DNA of 64,000 nucleotides. Origin: Proteobacteria bacterium UBA981 (GTDB lineage Bacteria; Pseudomonadota; Gammaproteobacteria; Ga0077536). Made by a program: the position numbers and the translations under genes. The stretch lies in NCBI GenBank assembly GCA_002292285.1, contig DBBP01000002.1, forward strand, positions 100,888 through 164,887. Direction: 5' to 3'. This document shows positions 42,675 to 51,731 of this stretch, piece after piece (position 1 is the first letter of the stretch; each line of letters opens with the position of its first letter). Below the pieces are notes generated by a model, which worked only from the letters and a program-made list of their open reading frames with translations, was not told where the DNA came from and did not search any database.

Positions 42675-44741
42675 TCACAGGGCGTGCCAACCGGGGTCGG
42701 CGGCGAAGCGCGAGCCGAATTGATCCTCGAATCGTTGCAGACGAAATAATATTTCACCAATACCGCGGTCCCGCGCGTACTGGATTGGGCCGCCGCGAAA
42801 TGGCGCGAAGCCGGCACCAAACACCAACGCGACGTCGATTAGATCCGCGTTATCGACGATCCCTTCACGCAAACAGGCAACCGCCTCATTAAGGAGCGGC
42901 AGCAGCAGGCGGTCGCGGATATCAGCGGTCGCGGCGCCGCTTTGCGATCGACTGCGTGGTAATCTTTGCCGCGCTATCTTGCCATTCACATAAGCGTGGT
43001 AGCCGGTGTTTGATTTGCGCCCAAGGCGCCCAGCACTAACGTGCCCGCGTAGACTCTGTGGCACCTCGCCGCCAAATGCCGCGCCAAGAATTTCCCCAAC
43101 GTGCAGGCAAATATCGAGCCCGACTGTATCGGCAAGCTCGAGGGGGCCCATCGGCATGCCGAAGCTTTTCGCGACAGCATCGATCTCCGTTGCCTGTAAA
43201 CCTTGTTCGAGCATCAACATCGCTTCTTGCAGGTAGGGTGACAGGACCCGGTTGATTAAGAACCCTGGCGCACTGCGCGCACGCAAGGGTAAGCGATCAA
43301 TGGCCGTGGTGAAGGCCGCTGCTCGCGTCACAACGGCCTCATCAGTCTGTTCGGAACTGATAATTTCGACCAACTGCATTTGTTGGACGGGATTGAAAAA
43401 ATGAATGCCGACCAAGCGCGTCGGATCATTCAGCGACGAGGCGATATCAGTCAGCGGAATACTGGACGTGTTGGTCGCCAGTATCGCGTCCGGCCGTGCC
43501 CGAGCTTCCAGTGCGCTGAACAACTCACGCTTCGCTTCAACGTCCTCGATAATCGCCTCGATAATCACGTCGGCGCGCACGATGCCGTCGCCATCAAAGT
43601 CGGCGACCAGGCGATCGCCAAGCATTAAACGCTCATGGCGCCGCTTGACCCGACGATCGAAAAGACCGGCGGCACGTTGCATGGCGGGGGCGATGTACTG
43701 CGGAGCGCGATCTTGCAAGGTCACGTGCATGCCACGCAGAGCGCACCAGGCAGCGATGTCGCCCCCCATCGTACCGGCGCCGACAACGTGTACGTGTGTT
43801 GGTTGCTTAGCAGAGGACTCGATGGCGCGCTTGAGCCCCTCCTGAAGCTTGAACAAACGAACCAGATTGCGGCTTGCCGGACTGACCAGTAATCGCGCCA
43901 CAGACCGTGCTTCCTCGGGATACATCCGAGTAGGGTTACCGGCGAATCGCTGCCATAAATCGAGGAGTGAATACGGTGCCGGGTAGTGTTGCGGCAGTAC
44001 TTTTTTGGCGACTTCGTTGCGGGTAATACGGGCGACTATGGGTCGAGCCAAAGCATGCGAGGCGAGGCGCTTGGTAACGCCTGGGGTACGCTGCTGCTGC
44101 CGCTTGTGGACAAACGATAGTGCGGCTGCATCGAGGTGACGGGTCGGGACTGCGCGGTCAATCAAACCGCACTGTTCGGCACGCCGTGCGTCCACCAGGC
44201 GCCCGGTTAACATCAAGTCCAGTGCAGCTGGCGCGCCACAATAACGTACGGCTCTAACGGTCCCTCCAAAGCCCGGGTGAATGCCCAGCAACACCTCCGG
44301 GAAACCCAACCGGGTCGCCCGACCGTCGTCGGCAACAATATGCTTACATGCCAACGCCAATTCCAGTCCACCACCGAGGCAAAATCCGTGCACGCGCGCG
44401 ACGCTCGGAAAGCTCAGATTCTCGATCCGCGCAAAGAGTGAGTGCACCTCGTCAATTCGCTTTACAGTGTCGTCGACATCGAGCATCTGCTCGAACTCGC
44501 GCACATCTGCACCTGCAGCGAACCCACTCTCTTTAGCCGAATAGACGATCAAGCCGCGCGGGCGCTCGGCGACAACAGCATCGATGGCGACCTGCAACTC
44601 CTGCAAAACCAGTGAGGACAGGGTGTTGGTTGACTCGCCAGCGCAATCCAGGCCAAGCCACAAAATATCGTCTGCATCGCGATACAGCTGCCAGTTGTGC
44701 AGGTCTTCAAGCGCGACCGGCGTTTTCGATGTGTCGTTCAT
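42675..44741 (-). CDS. fadJ: Fatty-acid oxidation multifunctional protein (enoyl-CoA hydratase / 3-hydroxyacyl-CoA dehydrogenase)
   Basis: This is the α-subunit of the β-oxidation complex. The 688-residue product has an N-terminal crotonase domain (residues ~20-200; FAAGADVREFEQM, then GFCLGGGLELALACKHIVAD). A 3-hydroxyacyl-CoA dehydrogenase NAD-binding domain starts near residue 310 (VHVVGAGTMGGDIAAWCALR), and the C-terminal dehydrogenase domain contains GIHFFNPVQQMQLVEII and later GPLELADTVGLD. Length and the partner thiolase favour FadJ or a related paralogue (E. coli FadJ: 714). The ATG overlaps the thiolase stop as ATGA. Confidence 0.9.
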   Translation of the reverse strand: MNDTSKTPVALEDLHNWQLYRDADDILWLGLDCAGESTNTLSSLVLQELQVAIDAVVAERPRGLIVYSAKESGFAAGADVREFEQMLDVDDTVKRIDEVHSLFARIENLSFPSVARVHGFCLGGGLELALACKHIVADDGRATRLGFPEVLLGIHPGFGGTVRAVRYCGAPAALDLMLTGRLVDARRAEQCGLIDRAVPTRHLDAAALSFVHKRQQQRTPGVTKRLASHALARPIVARITRNEVAKKVLPQHYPAPYSLLDLWQRFAGNPTRMYPEEARSVARLLVSPASRNLVRLFKLQEGLKRAIESSAKQPTHVHVVGAGTMGGDIAAWCALRGMHVTLQDRAPQYIAPAMQRAAGLFDRRVKRRHERLMLGDRLVADFDGDGIVRADVIIEAIIEDVEAKRELFSALEARARPDAILATNTSSIPLTDIASSLNDPTRLVGIHFFNPVQQMQLVEIISSEQTDEAVVTRAAAFTTAIDRLPLRARSAPGFLINRVLSPYLQEAMLMLEQGLQATEIDAVAKSFGMPMGPLELADTVGLDICLHVGEILGAAFGGEVPQSLRGHVSAGRLGRKSNTGYHAYVNGKIARQRLPRSRSQSGAATADIRDRLLLPLLNEAVACLREGIVDNADLIDVALVFGAGFAPFRGGPIQYARDRGIGEILFRLQRFEDQFGSRFAADPGWHAL

Positions 44742-46057
44742 GTGCGCTCAACCAGCATTGCGCCGCCCTGCCCACCACCAATACAGATCGCAGCAACGCC
44801 ACGCCTGGCCTGCCTTTGCTCAAGGACCTTAAGGAGATGCAAAACAATGCGCGCGCCACTGCTACCGACCGGATGTCCCAACGCGATCGCGCCGCCGTCA
44901 ACGTTCAACTGCCCCTCGTCAATGCGTCCCATCGCGTTGCGTAAACCGAGTTCCTTGCGGCAGTAATCCACATCATCGAAAGCCCGGATACAGGCAAGCA
45001 CCTGGCCTGCAAACGCTTCGTTAATTTCCCAATAGTCAATCATGTCGAAATTCAAGCGGCGACGCTTGAGTAACGGTGTCGCTGCGTGTACCGGGCCAAA
45101 CCCCATTTGCGCAGGGTCGAGACCTGCCCATTGCGTGTCGACGAGCTTGCCGAGCACCGGCAACTTGTGGTCGTTCACGGCCTGCTCGCTGGCCAGCAAT
45201 ACCCACGCTGCACCGTCGGTAATCTGTGAGCTATTGGCCGCCGTGACGTTACCAAATTCGCGGTCGAAAAACGGCTTTAGTCTGGCAAGTTTCTGTACGC
45301 TCGAGTCCGGCCGTACGCCGTCATCGTGATCGTAGACCTGACCGTTTGTGTCTATCAGTGGCACGATTTCGTCGAGACGCCCGGCAGCTTGCGCTTCGGC
45401 CAGTCTGTGATGACTTCTTACCGCGTAGGTATCCATGGCGAGACGGTCGATCCCATAACGTCGACTGATCACTTCGGCGGTCTGCCCCATCGACAGACCA
45501 ACCACGGGATCCGTGAGACCGAGCAATAACGCGATAACGGGTTTCAGATGCATGGGGCGTAAGCTGGCAATAACCCCCAAGCGTTGGCGCAAATTTCGCG
45601 CCGCCGCCCATTGCGCTAGCAGAGCAGTAGTCTCGCGCGAAAACAGCACGGGTGCATGGCTCATCGACTCGGTGCCGCCAGCCAGAATCAGATCAGCACG
45701 TCCACTGACAATCGCGCCCGCCGCGCTATCTATGGCCTGCATACCGGACGCGCAATTGCGCTGCACGGTCCAGGCCGGAACCTGATCGCCACAACCCAGG
45801 CGCAACGACACGACGCGCGCGATATTGGCCTCCTCTGGGCCGGGCATAATGCAGCCAACAATGACTTCATCGAGTTCCGGCGGCTCGAATTGCTGCCTCG
45901 CCAACAACGGGCGCGCGGCGTGAACGGCGAGATCGGAGGGTCGAAACGGTCCCGGCCCCACCCGTGCCTTCAGAAACGGTGTTCGCGTTCCGTCAACGAT
46001 GTACACCGCCCGTCGCGCTGGGCTGCGGGAAGTTGTGCGATTTGCTGCCTTAGCCAC
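44738..46057 (-). CDS. fadI: Acetyl-CoA acyltransferase (3-ketoacyl-CoA thiolase, FadI-like)
   Basis: The 439-residue thiolase has the nucleophilic Cys in TVQRNCASGMQAIDSA and the second half's conserved motifs in YWEINEAFAGQVLACIRAF and GGAIALGHPVGSSGARIV. The second catalytic Cys lies in AAICIGGGQGGAMLVERT. It performs the last step of each β-oxidation cycle with the product of the overlapping downstream gene. Length (FadI: 436) and the Cys context fit FadI better than the 387-residue FadA. It lies 58 bases after the yejE-like gene. Confidence 0.9.
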   Translation of the reverse strand: MAKAANRTTSRSPARRAVYIVDGTRTPFLKARVGPGPFRPSDLAVHAARPLLARQQFEPPELDEVIVGCIMPGPEEANIARVVSLRLGCGDQVPAWTVQRNCASGMQAIDSAAGAIVSGRADLILAGGTESMSHAPVLFSRETTALLAQWAAARNLRQRLGVIASLRPMHLKPVIALLLGLTDPVVGLSMGQTAEVISRRYGIDRLAMDTYAVRSHHRLAEAQAAGRLDEIVPLIDTNGQVYDHDDGVRPDSSVQKLARLKPFFDREFGNVTAANSSQITDGAAWVLLASEQAVNDHKLPVLGKLVDTQWAGLDPAQMGFGPVHAATPLLKRRRLNFDMIDYWEINEAFAGQVLACIRAFDDVDYCRKELGLRNAMGRIDEGQLNVDGGAIALGHPVGSSGARIVLHLLKVLEQRQARRGVAAICIGGGQGGAMLVERT

Positions 46058-46115
46058 AAGCGATTACCCGACGGACTCAATTTGCACAGCCGATTCCCTA
46101 CTTCGGATCACGAAT

Positions 46116-47519
46116 TCAGCGCGCTTCACGTAAGCGCGGGTCGAAAGCATCACGGACCGCATCCGCGAACACGTTTGCAGCAAGAACCAGAATAAACATA
46201 AACAAAAAGGCTGCGCATAGCGACCACCACACGACCGGTTCGCGGGCGAGTTCGAGGCGCGCACTGTTAATCATGTTGCCCCACGATTCCATGCTTGGGT
46301 CGACACCAATATCGATGTAGGTCAGGGCCGCCTCGGCAAGCACCAAGCCACTGAAATCGAGGACGATTGAAATCATCACAATATGCATGATGTTGGGTAC
46401 GATATGACGCACCACGATGACCCAATGTGCGACGCCAAATGCGCGTGCCGCAACAATGAAATCAGCCTCGCGGAGTTTCAGAGCCTCGCCGCGTAAATAA
46501 CGGCACAGTCCCGTCCAGGTCGTGACGCCAAGGATCATGCAGAGCGCCAGTAGCCGTAAATCGGCACGCGCTGCAAGGTTTGCAAAATCTTCGCCGTGGC
46601 GTGCCATATAGACTTCGAGCATCAGCGCCGAGGCGGCAATCAACAGGACGCCGGGAATCGATGATAGCGTGGTGTAAATGTACTGGATAACATCGTCAAC
46701 CCAGCCACGAAAATAGCCGGCTGCGATGCCGAGCACGATAGCAAACGGCAACATCACCAGGGTAGTCAGCGTGCCAATCAGGAGACCGGTGCGAATGCTC
46801 TTAATCGCCTGATATAGCACGTCTGTCCCGACTTTATCGGTACCCATGATGTGGTAATAAGGCCCTACTCGCACGCAAAATCCGACAGCCATCGCAAGCA
46901 ACATGACGGTTAGCACGATGGCCCGCCATGGAACTTCTGTACGACCGCTCACCACGGCGCTCAGGCTTTCCGACCAGGGTCCGGCAGTGCTGCGGGCACG
47001 CAAGGTCACGATGACCAGCACCACTGCCAGCGTTGCGCCGAGCCCCAGCACGACACCCCCCAGGCTGCGCTGCATAATGTCTGAACGGCGCTCCAGTGGA
47101 TCCCGTAAATGGACGCCGGCATGGCGCAGGCGAGGATAATCGCGTCGGGTTGCGCCACCCTCCACCTCGATGGTTTCTTTAGCGTAGGCATAAATCGCGA
47201 AGGGCGCCGAATAGGTTTTCTCGAAGTTGTTCTTCAGTGGTGCTATCAACAACTCAAGTACGCTACTGATTTCGCCACTGTGCCTGGTATCCGAATTCTC
47301 AGCACCGTCAAGGCGCGGATGGAAATGGCACGAGTCCAGTACCGCCACGAGCAAGAATGCACTCAGTACTACAGCCGCTGACATCCCCAATGGTCGGCGC
47401 GACACTTGTCGCCAGGGTGCGGCAAGATGCTCGCGCCGTGATGCGTAAATGGCATACACCGAAATGCTCGTGAGGAGCACGAAAAACAGCACGTCGGTGG
47501 TCAGGAATACGATTTGCAT
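46116..47519 (-). CDS. yejE: Oligopeptide ABC transporter permease (YejE-like), enlarged N terminus
   Basis: The product has 467 residues, against about 340 in E. coli YejE. The C-terminal half is a standard BPD_transp_1 permease: GTDKVGTDVLYQAIKSIRTG, then GYFRGWVDDVIQYIYTTLSS and the EAA-type cytoplasmic loop in LREADFIVAARAFGVAHWVI. The N-terminal ~200 residues add helices around residues 5-25, 45-65 and 155-175. Between them is a soluble stretch (~70-150) that contains FEKTYSAPFAIYAYAK. The gene follows yejB after three bases. Confidence 0.88.
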   Translation of the reverse strand: MQIVFLTTDVLFFVLLTSISVYAIYASRREHLAAPWRQVSRRPLGMSAAVVLSAFLLVAVLDSCHFHPRLDGAENSDTRHSGEISSVLELLIAPLKNNFEKTYSAPFAIYAYAKETIEVEGGATRRDYPRLRHAGVHLRDPLERRSDIMQRSLGGVVLGLGATLAVVLVIVTLRARSTAGPWSESLSAVVSGRTEVPWRAIVLTVMLLAMAVGFCVRVGPYYHIMGTDKVGTDVLYQAIKSIRTGLLIGTLTTLVMLPFAIVLGIAAGYFRGWVDDVIQYIYTTLSSIPGVLLIAASALMLEVYMARHGEDFANLAARADLRLLALCMILGVTTWTGLCRYLRGEALKLREADFIVAARAFGVAHWVIVVRHIVPNIMHIVMISIVLDFSGLVLAEAALTYIDIGVDPSMESWGNMINSARLELAREPVVWWSLCAAFLFMFILVLAANVFADAVRDAFDPRLREAR

Positions 47520-47522
47520 TAG

Positions 47523-48500
47523 TTAGTTCAGGCGAACTCTGGGGTCAACCATGGTGTAGGAAATGTCGGTCAGAACCAGTCCAATGATGTACAGAACCGA
47601 GCCCAGAAAGACCATCGCTCTAACGATGGCGAAATCCTGAGACTGGATTGCCTCGATGGTGTAGCTGCCGAGACCGGGAATTCCAAAGAATGCTTCGGTA
47701 ATGAGACTCCCTAGAAATAACGACGGCAATACGACAACAACGCCCGTCAGAATCGGGATCAATGCGTTGCGTAGTACGTGGCCGTAGAGAACCATCTTCT
47801 CGGACAAACCCTTAGCTCTTGCAGTGCGAACATAATCTCGATTGATCTCTTCGAGAAAAATCGTTCTATACCAGCGTGTGCCGTGCCCAAGGCCTCCGAT
47901 AACGCCGATCAGGACGGGCAGGGCAAGAAATTTGATCGCAGAAAAACCGACGTCATAGCCGGAAATCGGCACCAGGCGAAGCATCTTCCCGATCAAAAAC
48001 TGCCCGCCGATAATGTAGAACAAGCCGGAAATGGACATCATCGCAACGCAAATCACCACCGCCCAGGAGTCAATATACGTCCCTCGAAAAAAAGCGATCG
48101 CAAGCGCAATCGTGATGGTCAAAAGAAGACCGAGGACGAATACCGGCAAAGTAATCGCGAGACTCGGCCACATCCGTTGCGAAATGTCATAGCCAATATC
48201 CCGACCGCTATCTGATTGACCGAAGTCGAACAGGAAAAGTTTGACTGTATTGCGATAGAAAATCGTATCCGTAAAGCGCTCACTGCTCGACTGCGCTTCG
48301 TTAAACAGTAGCGGTTTATCGTAGCCTCGTTCCGATTTCCATTTCTCGATGGCCGTTGCAGTGACATGCTTGTTGCCCAGATGCAGGCGCGCCATGTCGT
48401 CTGGTGAGTTAACAACAAAAAACAACACGAACGTGATGACATTAACGCCCAGTAATATGGGGACCGCATACGCAAGCCGGCGAATAATGTAGGCGATCAT
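47523..48500 (-). CDS. yejB: Oligopeptide ABC transporter permease (YejB-like)
   Basis: The 325-residue product begins MIAYIIRRLAYAVPILLGVN, the usual N-terminal helix of DppB/OppB/YejB permeases. It has the BPD_transp_1 core with the EAA loop INRDYVRTARAKGLSEKMVL and the ending TDISYTMVDPRVRLN, which is typical of the family. Its ATG overlaps the stop of the binding-protein gene as ATGA. With YejE it forms the membrane channel. Confidence 0.93.
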   Translation of the reverse strand: MIAYIIRRLAYAVPILLGVNVITFVLFFVVNSPDDMARLHLGNKHVTATAIEKWKSERGYDKPLLFNEAQSSSERFTDTIFYRNTVKLFLFDFGQSDSGRDIGYDISQRMWPSLAITLPVFVLGLLLTITIALAIAFFRGTYIDSWAVVICVAMMSISGLFYIIGGQFLIGKMLRLVPISGYDVGFSAIKFLALPVLIGVIGGLGHGTRWYRTIFLEEINRDYVRTARAKGLSEKMVLYGHVLRNALIPILTGVVVVLPSLFLGSLITEAFFGIPGLGSYTIEAIQSQDFAIVRAMVFLGSVLYIIGLVLTDISYTMVDPRVRLN

Positions 48501-50662
48501 CGCGCGGCGGCCCTCTGGCGCGCGACATAAGTTCGCCAGGCTGGCAATGCGCTAATGAGCAGAACGACGAACAACGCCGCCACTGGCCAGACAACGGCGT
48601 CATTCCATTGGCCGCGCTTGCGCTCGCGTAATTGTGCGTCGATAGTTTTGTACTTCAACGTGTTGCGCGCCATAAGATTCGGTTTCACGTTGCCGTACCA
48701 ATCGTGATAGAGCGTATAGCCAGTTGGGTGAAAGCCCCATACCCATGGACTGTCCCGACGAAGTATTTCCGTCATATCGTTGATGAGTTCCTGCCGCTCA
48801 GAACCATCCGACATCGAGCGCATGCGCACGAACAATTCATCGAATCGGGGGTTCTGATAATTGACCGCATTCTCCCCCTGCGAGGCAACCTTGGCGTTGG
48901 GCCCGTACAGCAAGAATAGAAAATTCTCCGGATCGGGATAGTCAGCGTTCCAACCCCAACCAAAGATCTGCGCGCTACCTTTACGGATCTTTTCCTGAAA
49001 GCGGTTGTAGTCAGTCGCCCGGATCACGAGTTGAATGCCGAGTTTATCGAACTGCTTGCGGTACCAGTTAAGCATCGCCTTGCTGCCCGGACCTGAGGAA
49101 ACAGTTTCGAAATATAAGGTCAATTGTTCTCCGCTCTCAGCGTCGCGGCCGTCGGGATAACCAGCTTCACTCAGTAGTTCGCGCGCCGCTGCAACGGATT
49201 TCCGCACGGGATGGCCGTCACGCCACTCGTAGACGTAGGGGTTAATCCCCTCGGGGCCGCCGATCTGACCAAAAATCCCAGGGGGGATAGGCCCCTGCGC
49301 AGGCACGCCGCGACCGTTAGCGAATATCGAAATTAGCTCCTCGTAGTCGATAGCGATCGAGATGGCACGACGCAGCTTACGGGCGCGCTCGGTGTCCCCT
49401 CCTACAACATTGTCGACCATGTTGAAGCCGAGATAGGAAATGGACGTGGTCACCGCAGTGACCAGGTTAATGCCCTTTTCGCGCATAACGTTGGTGAGTT
49501 GAGCTTCACCTTGCGGGTTGAACTGGATTGCCTGGTCAAAGCTATCGGAGAGAATGCTGGACGCATCGTAGTAGCCTTGCAGGAATTTGGTCCAGCCTGG
49601 AATAGCTTCTTTCTCGAGACTGTAGTGAGCCACGTCAATGAACGGCATGCGCTGGTCAGCGCTGGCCAGCAAGCCATTGCTCGCGTCATCCGCTGCGCCA
49701 GTCGTGGGATATAGCTCGCCGCGAAAATTTGGATTTTTTACAAGCACCATGCGCCGATTCGGATTGTTTTCCGCGAGCATGTACGGTCCCGTACCAATCG
49801 GGTACCAATCCAGCGAAATATTGCGCGCCTTCATACCCGGTTGGTTGTAAAACGCGTCGGCCTCCCAAGGTACAGGCGCAAAAAAAGGCATGGCCAGCCA
49901 GTAACGGAACTGCGGGTACTTTTGCGTCAAACGGATTTCATAAGTGTAGCGATCGACGGCCTTCGCGCCCGCGAAGTCGTACGCGCGCAAATCGACGAAA
50001 CTATCATTTGCATGCTCATCAGCGGCAACGCGGGTCGACAATTCCGGCAGCCCTTTGATGTACTTACCCATCAGCCCGGCTATCGGTGAATGCAAGTGCG
50101 GGTGTACCAGTCGTTTGATCTGGTAAACATAGTCCTCAGCCACAAGCTCACGGCTTCCGGTAAGCTCGAAATCTGCGAGGGTCGCCCGATGTTCAAGGTC
50201 GGCTGCGGTCAACGTGTGATACTGAAAACCGTTGTTCTCGTTGCGCGCGAAGGCGGGATGCGGTTGGTACATGATGCCGGGCTGGATCTGTATCCGATAC
50301 ACGGTCTCCTGCACATCCTCCTGGGCCGCGTCGGCCGCTAGTTGTTGCCCGGAAGGGTCGAAATAAGTCGGCTCCGGCAGCGCAACCGCAGTCAGAGGAG
50401 TGAGTTCGTAGGGACGCTTCAGATAGTGATACTGGACCACTGGCTCGTAAATCTGACTGTTAAAGCGCGCCTCGTTTTCGCTGTATGAGGAGACCGGGTC
50501 GAGATGCTTGGGTCGCTCGCGGAACGAGTCGTAAAAAACCGCCTCGCTACTGCTCGACGCGGCATAGGGGTTGTTCAACGGGCCATCGCTGCAACCAATC
50601 AACGTCACGCACATAATCACGATGACACGGCGTGTGATTGCAGCTGTGATCGGAGATTGCAA
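48497..50662 (-). CDS. yejA: Oligopeptide ABC transporter substrate-binding lipoprotein (YejA-like) with C-terminal membrane helix
   Basis: The 721-residue product is a cluster-C binding protein (SBP_bac_5 family). It has a lipoprotein signal peptide with the lipobox LIGC near residue 24. Family stretches include DWYPIGTGPYMLAENNPNRR, KLRRAISIAIDYEELISIF and the late WGWNADYPDPENFLFLLYG. It is longer than E. coli YejA (604). Unusually, it ends with a hydrophobic segment (VVWPVAALFVVLLISALPAW) followed by basic residues, as if anchored at both ends. Peptides are the likely ligands, by family. Confidence 0.88.
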   Translation of the reverse strand: MQSPITAAITRRVIVIMCVTLIGCSDGPLNNPYAASSSSEAVFYDSFRERPKHLDPVSSYSENEARFNSQIYEPVVQYHYLKRPYELTPLTAVALPEPTYFDPSGQQLAADAAQEDVQETVYRIQIQPGIMYQPHPAFARNENNGFQYHTLTAADLEHRATLADFELTGSRELVAEDYVYQIKRLVHPHLHSPIAGLMGKYIKGLPELSTRVAADEHANDSFVDLRAYDFAGAKAVDRYTYEIRLTQKYPQFRYWLAMPFFAPVPWEADAFYNQPGMKARNISLDWYPIGTGPYMLAENNPNRRMVLVKNPNFRGELYPTTGAADDASNGLLASADQRMPFIDVAHYSLEKEAIPGWTKFLQGYYDASSILSDSFDQAIQFNPQGEAQLTNVMREKGINLVTAVTTSISYLGFNMVDNVVGGDTERARKLRRAISIAIDYEELISIFANGRGVPAQGPIPPGIFGQIGGPEGINPYVYEWRDGHPVRKSVAAARELLSEAGYPDGRDAESGEQLTLYFETVSSGPGSKAMLNWYRKQFDKLGIQLVIRATDYNRFQEKIRKGSAQIFGWGWNADYPDPENFLFLLYGPNAKVASQGENAVNYQNPRFDELFVRMRSMSDGSERQELINDMTEILRRDSPWVWGFHPTGYTLYHDWYGNVKPNLMARNTLKYKTIDAQLRERKRGQWNDAVVWPVAALFVVLLISALPAWRTYVARQRAAAR

Positions 50663-50771
50663 AGTGATGGGCTACCACTAGAAAGGCTCAGGATTATAAA
50701 CTCCGGCTGGACACTGTACACTCACCAGCCGTTCGGGAACGCTCAATCAGGTACAACAGGAAGGTCTCAAC

Positions 50772-51554
50772 ATGGGGATATTAGAAGGCAAGCGCGCGCT
50801 GATATTCGGCGTCGCCAGCAACAAATCGATTGCCTGGGGAGTTGCTCGCGCCATGCAACGAGAGGGAGCCGAACTGGCCCTCACCTACCAGAATGAGCGA
50901 CTGCAGTCGCGCGTAGAAGATTTCGCGGGCGAGCTGGGCTCAGAAATCACCCTGGAATGCGATGTTGCTACCGATGACAGTATCCAGAAGGCGTTCGAAC
51001 ACCTGGACGATTACTGGGACCATTTCGATATTCTGGTCCACTCCCTCGCCTACGCCCCGCGTGAGGAACTTCAGGGCGGCTATCTTGACAGTGTGACCCG
51101 CGAGGGATTCCGGGTCGCGCACGAAATCAGCTCATACAGTTTCGCCGCGCTCGGCAATGCGGCCCGCCCGTTCATGAGTGGGCGCAACGGCGCCATGCTA
51201 ACGCTGAGCTATCTGGGTGCTGTTCGCACCATGCCGAGCTACAACGTGATGGGCTTGGCCAAGGCCAGCCTTGAAGCCAACGTCCGCTATATGGCGGAAA
51301 GCCTTGGCCCCGAAGGCATTCGGGTCAATGGTGTTTCTGCCGGCCCGATTCGGACGCTGGCAGCATCCGGGGTGAAAGATTTACGCAAGTTTCTCGGTTA
51401 CGTCGAAAACACCGCACCACTGCGTCGCAATGTCACGACGGACGAAGTCGGAAACGTCGCCGCATTCCTATGCTCAGACATGGCCTCCGCCGTGACCGGC
51501 GAAATCACCTTTGTCGACTGCGGTTTCAATATTATGGGACTGGCTGGCATCTGA
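50772..51554 (+). CDS. fabI: Enoyl-[acyl-carrier-protein] reductase (NADH)
   Basis: FabI performs the last reduction of each fatty-acid elongation cycle. The 260-residue product has the atypical SDR nucleotide-binding start LEGKRALIFGVASNKSIAWG and the catalytic Tyr-x6-Lys in PSYNVMGLAKASLEANVRYM. The GPIRTLAASGVKDLRKFLGY substrate loop follows. AACAGGAAGG precedes the ATG. It faces ppiD across a short gap. It is the target type of triclosan-like inhibitors. Confidence 0.97.
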   Translation: MGILEGKRALIFGVASNKSIAWGVARAMQREGAELALTYQNERLQSRVEDFAGELGSEITLECDVATDDSIQKAFEHLDDYWDHFDILVHSLAYAPREELQGGYLDSVTREGFRVAHEISSYSFAALGNAARPFMSGRNGAMLTLSYLGAVRTMPSYNVMGLAKASLEANVRYMAESLGPEGIRVNGVSAGPIRTLAASGVKDLRKFLGYVENTAPLRRNVTTDEVGNVAAFLCSDMASAVTGEITFVDCGFNIMGLAGI

Positions 51555-51731
51555 TACGTCGGCCGGCATCGCGGTGACGAGACATGACCCGCAGGTGCGC
51601 AACAAACGAGCCTGTTTGGCCTGAGACCCGGCGTCAGTAGTCGCGCCGCAGCGCGCACTTGATTCGCGTTTCGCAGACAGGGCCGTTCAGCAAAAAGCAA
51701 GCCGTCAATACGCCTCCGTCGGCGACCAGAG

